DNA of 16,693 nucleotides from CAZQAA01 sp964591255 (lineage in GTDB: Bacteria > Desulfobacterota > DSM-4660 > Desulfatiglandales > Desulfatiglandaceae), in NCBI GenBank assembly GCA_964591255.1, contig CAZQAA010000189.1, forward strand, positions 1-16,693, in the 5' to 3' direction. The notes under the pieces are model-generated. The model saw nothing but the letters and a program-made list of their open reading frames with translations. It did no database searches and was not told where the DNA came from. A program made the translations under genes and the position numbers. Numbering within the stretch: the stretch's first letter is position 1; each line of letters starts with the position of its first letter. Positions 6,737 to 12,781 of the stretch are shown here, in pieces.

Positions 6737-7873
6737 ATGGATTTCAAACTCTCTGATGAAAATATAAAGGTGGTGGAATCTGCAAGAGATTTTATTGAAA
6801 AAACTATCAGTCCCATGACAGACCATATCATAAAGACCGATGATTTTCCGCCAGACCTCATGACCAAGTTCGCAGGGGCCGGCATGTTGGGGATGACGGT
6901 GCCAAAAAAATACGGGGGAGCCGGCAGCAGCAATTTAAATATGATACTCATTGCCGAAGAATTAGGGAAGGCGGGGAACGTCTGTGGGTGGCCCCTGTTT
7001 ATGAATAACAGCGTATCCGAAAGCCTGTATCACTGGGGTCCCGAACATATCAGGGAAAAATTTCTTCCTCCGCTGTGTGACGGCACTGCCATAGCAAGCC
7101 TGGGATTCACTGAACCTGATACGGGTTCTGACCCTCGGGCGATCAAGACATCCGCGGTCCCTGAAGGAGAGTCTTATGTACTGAACGGGACAAAGAGATT
7201 CATTACCAATGGGAACAAGGAGGGTTACGGCCTCTTCTTTGCCAAGGACGAAAAAGGGAGAGTTACTGCATTTGTAATTGACAAATCAAGTGACGGGTAC
7301 AGTACCACCCGGCCATGGCAATTTATGGGCCTTGAAGGAATGAATTGTGTAGACGTATTTCTGAAAAACGTGAGAATACCCAAAGAGGACATCGTAGGGG
7401 ACAAGGGCAAGGGATTTGCAATCCTGCTTCGCTGGATAGCTACCGAAAGGATACAACAGGCGGCTTATATGGTGGGGATTGGGCAGGCCGCTGTGGATGA
7501 ATCCATAAAATTCTTGAACAAGAGGAATGTGGGGGGCAAATCCATGGGAAACATGCAGGGTTTTCAGTGGATGATTGCCGAGATGAAGGCCGGGGTAGAT
7601 GCATGCAGGTATCTGACTTACAGGGCGGCATGTCTCCAGGACGATGGGAAACCCTTTGAGAGTATATCAGCGGAGTTGAAACTCTTCGTAGTGCCCACAA
7701 TCCAGGAAATAACGAGGATGGCCCTCCAGATCCATGGGTCATACGGTTACACAAGAGGCTACAAGGTTGAACGCCTGTTTCGTTATGCAGCCCATGCAGG
7801 GGTCACTGCGAGCAGCACCGAAATCAACAAGACCATTGCAGGTTCAGCCCTTATAAGGAGTCGAAAAAGATAA
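6737..7873 (+). CDS. Acyl-CoA dehydrogenase family flavoprotein
   Basis: The 378-residue protein is a full-length acyl-CoA dehydrogenase, which oxidises acyl-CoA to 2-enoyl-CoA with FAD and passes electrons to ETF. Family signatures include FTEPDTGSD (124-132), the FAD-binding signature 1, NGTKRFITNG (150-159), and QIHGSYGYTRGYKVERLFR (331-349), equivalent to the QxxGGxGYxxExPxxRxxR block. In most members the catalytic base is Glu in YEGT near the C-terminus. Here that site reads TASS (357-360) with A358. A Glu is instead present at E237 in WIATERIQQAA, the place used by isovaleryl-CoA and long-chain dehydrogenases. The ribosome binding site is aaggag (6723-6728). The gene is alone, with no etfAB, thiolase or CoA ligase beside it, so the substrate is unknown. 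Confidence 0.88.
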   Translation: MDFKLSDENIKVVESARDFIEKTISPMTDHIIKTDDFPPDLMTKFAGAGMLGMTVPKKYGGAGSSNLNMILIAEELGKAGNVCGWPLFMNNSVSESLYHWGPEHIREKFLPPLCDGTAIASLGFTEPDTGSDPRAIKTSAVPEGESYVLNGTKRFITNGNKEGYGLFFAKDEKGRVTAFVIDKSSDGYSTTRPWQFMGLEGMNCVDVFLKNVRIPKEDIVGDKGKGFAILLRWIATERIQQAAYMVGIGQAAVDESIKFLNKRNVGGKSMGNMQGFQWMIAEMKAGVDACRYLTYRAACLQDDGKPFESISAELKLFVVPTIQEITRMALQIHGSYGYTRGYKVERLFRYAAHAGVTASSTEINKTIAGSALIRSRKR

Positions 7874-7939
7874 CAAACAACAGGAGATATTAATTTATGT
7901 AATGCGACGGACATGAGTAGCATTTGCCCTGATACGTTA

Positions 7940-7979
7940 TTTTTGTCCGCAAAAAGGGCTTCTGGTCTCTTTATCCAGA
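7940..7979. terminator. Hairpin cluster between convergent genes
   Basis: Two small hairpins lie here: tttttg/caaaaa with loop tccg (7940-7955) and tctgg/ccaga (7961-7979). Read on the minus strand, the second lies directly after the stop of the Yip1-like gene and is followed, after five bases, by five T residues (complement of 7951-7955). Both are weak, but together they could stop transcription of the two converging genes. Confidence 0.35.
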
Positions 7980-8798
7980 TCACAAAAGTATAAATATCGA
8001 CAGCAGGATGGCTGTTACGATAGAAAGGATGAGGCCAAGCAGTAACAAAAAGGCCCCTATCACTCTCAGATAGGTGGTATCATGGATTTCACGCAATCCA
8101 ATTATCTGGATAATCAGGCCCCATACGCCTGAAACCAATCCGCCAATAATCGGTATAAAGGAAAATACACGTGTCGCATGGGAATATGAAATTACCCTGA
8201 AGGTGGCCTCATATCCGTTTTTTCCACCACGGACAATGGTTAACATCAGGTGTAATATCCCGCTGTAAAAAAAAATGCCGGCAGCCACAAAAACAGGTAC
8301 CAACAGCATAAGCACAAAAAACAGAAGGCCAATGGCAACATGTCCAATAACAGGCAGGACAAACGGAAGCAGCCCGCCTGATACTATTACAAACTGCCAG
8401 AAAAGTCCTATCATGCCACCTATGGAGCCCAAGAAGAGACCGAAGGCAAGAGGATCCCTGAAACCATTTTTAAAGGAAAGGGTCTTAAATAAGGCCTGGG
8501 GAGAAAACAGTACCTCCTTTATGGTTTGAAAAATAGACTGCCAGAAGCCGAGTTCTGACCGGTTTTCCCAAGGAGCTCCCCTGCGAGCTGTGTCATCCTC
8601 AGGACCTGTCATGGGATCCTCTCCTTCCCTTTCAGGATCTTCTTCCCCACCAGACGACATATCTTTCACTGCTGCGGCCCACTCAAATCTTTGACCACAG
8701 CGGGGGCAGGTCACTCCTATGACACCGGGAGGAATCTTTTCTTTTGGTATTTCCTTTGAAAACTGACAATATGGACAGGTTATATTCACAACTGTCAT
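7980..8798 (-). CDS. Zinc-ribbon plus Yip1-like multi-helix membrane protein
   Basis: The 272-residue protein has three parts. Residues 5-40 form a zinc ribbon (C8, C11, C31, C34) like the MJ0042-type finger. Residues 45-80 are a charged linker rich in Glu, Asp and Pro. Residues 85-272 form a Yip1-type membrane domain with about five hydrophobic segments (near 116-138, 144-173, 176-190, 211-235, 245-272). In it, a SPQALFKTL amphipathic entry segment (99-107) and YEATFRVISYSHATRVFSFIPIIG (196-219) are typical of bacterial Yip1-domain proteins. The biochemical role of these bacterial proteins is not known. The start overlaps the stop of the upstream Cys-rich gene (ATGA), so the two are coupled. 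It is the last gene of the M48 operon. Confidence 0.8.
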   Translation of the reverse strand: MTVVNITCPYCQFSKEIPKEKIPPGVIGVTCPRCGQRFEWAAAVKDMSSGGEEDPEREGEDPMTGPEDDTARRGAPWENRSELGFWQSIFQTIKEVLFSPQALFKTLSFKNGFRDPLAFGLFLGSIGGMIGLFWQFVIVSGGLLPFVLPVIGHVAIGLLFFVLMLLVPVFVAAGIFFYSGILHLMLTIVRGGKNGYEATFRVISYSHATRVFSFIPIIGGLVSGVWGLIIQIIGLREIHDTTYLRVIGAFLLLLGLILSIVTAILLSIFILL

Positions 8799-9058
8799 CT
8801 ATTCTCCCCTTTTTGTTTAATAAGTCGATCAAGAAACTTTTTTTCAGACCAACGCCTGAGCCGACCTGCCAGCCCGTCAACCGGTGTCCTGGACAAAATC
8901 TCATCCCTAAATGCCAAGCCATCCCTGCTTTCGAGTGCGGATTTGAGGCATTCTTTTTTTTCATCACACTCAAAACAGCCCGACGGGACCTCCCTAAGTC
9001 CTTCCTGACCCATTGGAAACACCTTTTCCAGGATACCAAAACAATCTTTTTTAACCAT
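8795..9058 (-). CDS. Small four-Cys protein, possible metal binding
   Basis: The 87-residue protein has no function I can name, but it resembles short proteins I associate with Desulfobacterota that open DCFGILEKVFPMG. Four cysteines are visible: C6, C28, C31 and C37, the last three in a C-x2-C-x5-C cluster (GCFECDEKKECL). This suggests a zinc or Fe-S site. The C-terminal part (58-83) is basic and helical with RLRRWSEKKFLDRLIK. It is well supported as a gene by position: 14 bases after the M48 protease gene, with ggagat before its ATG, and an ATGA overlap with the zinc-ribbon/Yip1 gene. It has no signal peptide, so it should be cytoplasmic. Confidence 0.75.
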   Translation of the reverse strand: MVKKDCFGILEKVFPMGQEGLREVPSGCFECDEKKECLKSALESRDGLAFRDEILSRTPVDGLAGRLRRWSEKKFLDRLIKQKGENR

Positions 9059-9072
9059 GTAATATCTCCATG

Positions 9073-10602
9073 TTACTGGAAACGCAAGGCAGGAGGAATC
9101 TTGAGGAGCATTCCAGGAGACGGCTCATGGGATGAATCCAACCCATTATATTCGGCCAGCTTTTCCACCCCGGCAGATGAACCAAAATATTTCTGTAAAA
9201 TACCGCCCCAGGTATCTCCCTTGGCCACCTTGTAGATCCTGAGACGAGGCGGTTCAATCTTAGCTGCATCTTCTTCACTCATGAAGCGTATGCTCCTGAC
9301 CATACCTTCCAGAACAGGCCTAAATTGCTTGAAGTCCCCTTCCTTGCTCGAACCGATCAAAGAAAAACCGTTAGTCCCCCTAACAAAGGCTATTCCTTCA
9401 ACCAGTATGCTCCCCCTTCTGCTGTCATTGCCCTTATAAATTGCACCCATGGCACCATGGCCTAAAGATCTGCCGTTAACAAGACCAGGAATCCTGGTCA
9501 GCCCGAGTCGTTTCATATGTTTGTCAAACTCATTGAAATATGCTGCCGTGCCCTTTCTGGTCATCAACGGCTCAATGTTAAAAAACGCATAAAATCCCTT
9601 TTTTGGATGAATAAAAACGGCAGTAAAGGTCTTACTGTTCAGCCTGGCAAACCAGCCCGCAGGTATCTCAATATTAAGGAGAAATTCTTTATTAAAATAA
9701 CGATTCCCGCGCACCATCTCATTTCCATTCCACTCACCCACTGCCAGTCCATCCAACTGGGAAATATATTCATTCCGCCTGATGTCACGTTTCAAAAAAT
9801 CCGGATGCACCGAGGCTATTTCCTGGAGTTCCTTTCTGATATTTACAAGCCTTTCATCGGGGCTCGGGTGTGTCATGAACCAGCCTTCCAATGCCGTGGG
9901 CTTGGTAATCTGGAGCCGCTTGATCTGGTTCATGACGTCAACAGCTGCCTTTGGATTGTAACCGGCCCTGGCCATGTATCTTGTCCCAAAATAATCCGCT
10001 TCTCTCTCATCGTCACGTGAGAACTTGTTAAAGGCCAGGGCTGCCCCCAGATTAAGCAGTCCCCCATAGTCCTGAACAGCCCCTTTTGTGGCAATGGCCA
10101 GGCCCAGGAGCCCAATGTTCAGTAATTTGGCCTTTGATATTTGGGCAGCAGAATGTCGGGCAGAAACATGGGCAATCTCATGTCCCAAAATGGCCGCCAG
10201 TTCATCCACCGAGTTTATCCTCTCAAGAAGTCCCCTGTAGACGTAAACAAATCCACCGGGCAAGGCAAAGGCATTAAAATCCGGGGCATCTGCGATCTCC
10301 ACCCGATATATGAGGTTAGGCCGGTCACTGTTTCTGCCTATATTTTCACCCACCCTTTTTACCAATGAACGCAGCCCGGGCAGTTCCAGATAGATACCCG
10401 TTTCTTCGTGGACCTGTTTATCCACCTGCTGGCCTATTCTAAATTCTTCCTTCTCCGAGACTATCATCAACTCCCGATGTTTTGTGGCAGGATTAATGGC
10501 ACAGCCCGTAACATGAAAAGATATATATACAAGGATAGCCAGCCCGAAAGGGGTTGAAAGGCATGAAAATATATATGCACACAGCGATCTAACGCATGAC
10601 AA
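9073..10602 (-). CDS. M48-family zinc metalloprotease lipoprotein with LysM-like C-terminus
   Basis: The 509-residue protein is an M48 peptidase of the BepA/LoiP type, which degrades misfolded envelope proteins. A lipoprotein signal ends VTGC with C34 lipidated. The protease domain (about 45-275) carries HEIAH (141-145) and the third zinc ligand E201 in DEREADYFG, followed by the WFMTHPSPDERL motif. Residues about 300-450 form a domain I do not recognise (GWFARLNSKTFTAVFIHPKK). Residues 456-504 look like a LysM peptidoglycan-binding module (YKVAKGDTWGGILQKYFG... GMLLKIPP). E. coli BepA instead ends in TPRs. The start is TTG at 10602, supported by gggaggag seven bases upstream; no ATG precedes the signal sequence in frame. 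It heads a three-gene operon. Confidence 0.9.
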   Translation of the reverse strand: MSCVRSLCAYIFSCLSTPFGLAILVYISFHVTGCAINPATKHRELMIVSEKEEFRIGQQVDKQVHEETGIYLELPGLRSLVKRVGENIGRNSDRPNLIYRVEIADAPDFNAFALPGGFVYVYRGLLERINSVDELAAILGHEIAHVSARHSAAQISKAKLLNIGLLGLAIATKGAVQDYGGLLNLGAALAFNKFSRDDEREADYFGTRYMARAGYNPKAAVDVMNQIKRLQITKPTALEGWFMTHPSPDERLVNIRKELQEIASVHPDFLKRDIRRNEYISQLDGLAVGEWNGNEMVRGNRYFNKEFLLNIEIPAGWFARLNSKTFTAVFIHPKKGFYAFFNIEPLMTRKGTAAYFNEFDKHMKRLGLTRIPGLVNGRSLGHGAMGAIYKGNDSRRGSILVEGIAFVRGTNGFSLIGSSKEGDFKQFRPVLEGMVRSIRFMSEEDAAKIEPPRLRIYKVAKGDTWGGILQKYFGSSAGVEKLAEYNGLDSSHEPSPGMLLKIPPALRFQ

Positions 10603-11054
10603 AACAGGACTCCTCCCATATTTACATTTAAACAGTTTGTCACAAAACTAATGGAAATATTCACACAAATCCGTTATCATGTCAATAAATACAGGCAAAT
10701 CAGCCAGTTAAAAAACAACCACAATATTGGATCAGCGAACAGGCCTTTTCCTGATATTCCAACCCTTCCATATGCGTCTTTTCTTGACATATTACCCACT
10801 TTATTTATATTATTAACAAATAAAATGATACTTGGATTAAGCGGTTTAAAATTTATATTTACTGGCTTGAGATATTTTAGGCCTGATTAACAAAAAATAC
10901 ATTACCAGCTATAAACACTATGCTTTCTCCAATGGGTTAAAAAATCTAATCTGGTTCTCACCTCAGGTGGTATCAATAAAGCTAAGCATATCAGCATAAT
11001 ACAAACATTAGACCTTAAACTGTTGACCAACCATTTACTTAGGGGAGAAAGGCT
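10603..11054. other. AT-rich divergent intergenic region
   Basis: This 452-base spacer separates the M48 operon (-) from the TPR gene (+). I see no supported gene; a 79-codon frame at 10651-10890 has no recognisable content or ribosome binding site. It holds a candidate promoter for the M48 operon (10656-10685) and a short palindrome cacct-c-aggtg (10959-10969). It ends in a ribosome binding site (ggggag, 11042-11047) for the TPR gene. Its length and base composition suit regulatory DNA. Confidence 0.5.
10656..10685 (-). promoter_or_regulatory. Candidate promoter for the M48 operon
   Basis: On the minus strand a perfect -35 TTGACA (10685-10680) is followed after 18 bases by AATATT (10661-10656), which matches the -10 consensus in four of six positions. 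It would give a leader of about 45 bases before the TTG start at 10602. Confidence 0.4.
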
Positions 11055-12032
11055 TTGAGAAAAATATCGTCAGTTCTTGTAACGGCCTGTTTAATGTGTG
11101 CCATATCGTGTGCTCATACAAAAATGAGTCCCCAGGAAACAGCGTACCGCTCGGGGATTTGGAGTATGGAACACCATCGTTATTCCGAGGCAATACCATA
11201 TTTTAAGGAGGCTATCCGGTTAAATCCGAACCATGCTAATGCATATTACTCTATTGCAACTTGCTATCAGTTATTGGAACGTTACCAAGAGTCGATAGAG
11301 GCGGCACAAACTGCGACCCATATCAAGCCCGACTTTGCAGAAGCGTATTATAGCCTTGGCAGGAGCTATTTTTTCCTGAAAAAATGGGAAGAGACAATAG
11401 CGGCCGCCACAAAATCGGTTACTCTTGCACCCGACCAAGCAGATGCATACTGTCTGCTAGCGCTTACATATGGCAAGCTCAAAAGGTTTCGAGAAGCTGC
11501 GGATGCAGCAGAAAAATCGGTGTCTCTTCGCCCTGACCATGCCCCATCCCATTGTACGCTGGGACTTGCATACAGTGAGATGGGAGAATATGAAAAAGCC
11601 GTAAAATCCCTGAAAGAGGCAATACGTCTCAATCATTTTTATGCCGGCGCCAATTGTGGTCTTGGTCTGGTTTACATAAGGATGGGTCGATACAGGGATG
11701 CAATAGAGCCCTTGACAATGGCGACACATCTCAAGCCTAATTATGTAAGAGCATACCGCGGTCTGACTGAGGCATACCTCAAACTCGGGGAACCTTATAA
11801 ATCCATAAAGGCAGCCAAGCAGGCGCTGGCCATTTTTCCCCAGTCCATCAAGGCCAGATACTGGTTAGGAATGGGCTTTCTAACTACCAAAGACTATGCA
11901 AACGCCCTGAAGCAGCAAAAAATCCTCCAGGAAAAAGATCAAAAGCTGGCGCAGCAGCTTCTCACCGAGATACAAAAATCCCGGTCAACGGAGGACAAGG
12001 TGTCCGAAGAGCAATCCCCCGCAACATTATGA
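11055..12032 (+). CDS. TPR-repeat lipoprotein
   Basis: The 325-residue protein consists of a short signal sequence followed by about eight tandem 34-residue tetratricopeptide repeats (about 32-300), with regular repeat starts such as ANAYYSIATCYQ, AEAYYSLGRSYF and ADAYCLLALTYG, each ending in a Pro-containing turn (LNPN, IKPD, LAPD, LRPD, LKPN). Such solenoids bind partner proteins. The N-terminus ends AISC with C19 as the possible lipidated residue, so it is probably an envelope lipoprotein. The start is TTG at 11055 with ggggag seven bases upstream; the first ATG (codon 14) would cut into the signal peptide. It is a single gene whose stop overlaps that of the convergent nitroreductase gene by six bases. 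The partner is unknown. Confidence 0.85.
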   Translation: MRKISSVLVTACLMCAISCAHTKMSPQETAYRSGIWSMEHHRYSEAIPYFKEAIRLNPNHANAYYSIATCYQLLERYQESIEAAQTATHIKPDFAEAYYSLGRSYFFLKKWEETIAAATKSVTLAPDQADAYCLLALTYGKLKRFREAADAAEKSVSLRPDHAPSHCTLGLAYSEMGEYEKAVKSLKEAIRLNHFYAGANCGLGLVYIRMGRYRDAIEPLTMATHLKPNYVRAYRGLTEAYLKLGEPYKSIKAAKQALAIFPQSIKARYWLGMGFLTTKDYANALKQQKILQEKDQKLAQQLLTEIQKSRSTEDKVSEEQSPATL

Positions 12033-12779
12033 CACAGGTGACTCATAATCTTTATAACCAACCGGCATGATAAGGAGAGGTTCGTGTTTCTGCGAAATAT
12101 TCATGATCCGAACAATACCTTTGTCATCAAAGGCACCGATTATCCCTGCTCCTAAGGAAAGGGCTTCTGCCTGAAGGAATATATTCTGTCCAACGTGCCC
12201 TGCCTCGATAAGCGTATATCTGACACCCCTTCTTTTGTACTTGCGGGTTGCACGTGCATATTCGGCCGTAATCACAAAACTTACGGGCGCCTTTGCCATC
12301 CACATCTGGGACAATGATGCCCTGGCCAGGTCTCTTCTGAGATCTCCCCTTATTACTCCAAAAAGTGTATGGTTCCTCGGGTCATAACGGTATACCCCCG
12401 GCTCTACTTCTCTAAGGGCATCTGTTCCAACAGCCAGATATAAATCTATGGGATACAATGCCCCAGCCGATGGCGCAGACCTCTTAAAACCATGTTCCTC
12501 AGTTATCCCCTGTGCTGCCCAGAGGAGCTGGGATAGTTGATCCAGTGATAATGATTTCTCTTTGAAAGACCTGATTGTCCTCCGATTCTTGATTGTCTTT
12601 TCAAGCGAACACGTCCCATCGAATATCGGTCCTGGCAGATTCACATGGATCCCTTTCCCAGTTTTGTCCATCCAGCCCTTCCCATCAGCCCTTCTAAAAG
12701 GACACAAAGATGTGAAAAACAGACACAAACAGCCGGACAACATATCTCGTCTTGTCATGGGCTGTCGCATTTCACACAT
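12027..12779 (-). CDS. SagB-type nitroreductase-family oxidoreductase with possible Tat signal
   Basis: The 250-residue protein belongs to the SagB/ThcOx branch of FMN-dependent nitroreductases. Recognisable blocks are NRRTIRSF (65-72, FMN phosphate contact), SAPSAGALYPIDLYLAVG (101-118), and GHVGQNIFLQAEALSLGAGIIGAF (194-217). SagB enzymes oxidise azolines to azoles in RiPP peptides, but many family members stand alone and are uncharacterised. No YcaO, SagC or precursor peptide is visible here. The N-terminus MTRRDMLSG followed by a short hydrophobic stretch (18-26) resembles a twin-arginine signal, which suits export with a bound cofactor. Start ATG 12779 is two bases after the PBP stop and lacks a clear ribosome binding site; ATG 12758 (codon 8) is an alternative. 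It is the last gene of the comM operon. Confidence 0.82.
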   Translation of the reverse strand: MCEMRQPMTRRDMLSGCLCLFFTSLCPFRRADGKGWMDKTGKGIHVNLPGPIFDGTCSLEKTIKNRRTIRSFKEKSLSLDQLSQLLWAAQGITEEHGFKRSAPSAGALYPIDLYLAVGTDALREVEPGVYRYDPRNHTLFGVIRGDLRRDLARASLSQMWMAKAPVSFVITAEYARATRKYKRRGVRYTLIEAGHVGQNIFLQAEALSLGAGIIGAFDDKGIVRIMNISQKHEPLLIMPVGYKDYESPVS

Positions 12780-12781
12780 CG

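Noticed and set aside
10651..10890. 79-codon open frame in the divergent spacer
   Set aside because: It has no ribosome binding site, no recognisable domain, and overlaps the candidate promoter region of the M48 operon.
12027..12779. RiPP (thiazole/oxazole) biosynthetic cluster suggested by the SagB-type protein
   Set aside because: No YcaO cyclodehydratase, E1-like protein, precursor peptide or transporter is visible in the window.
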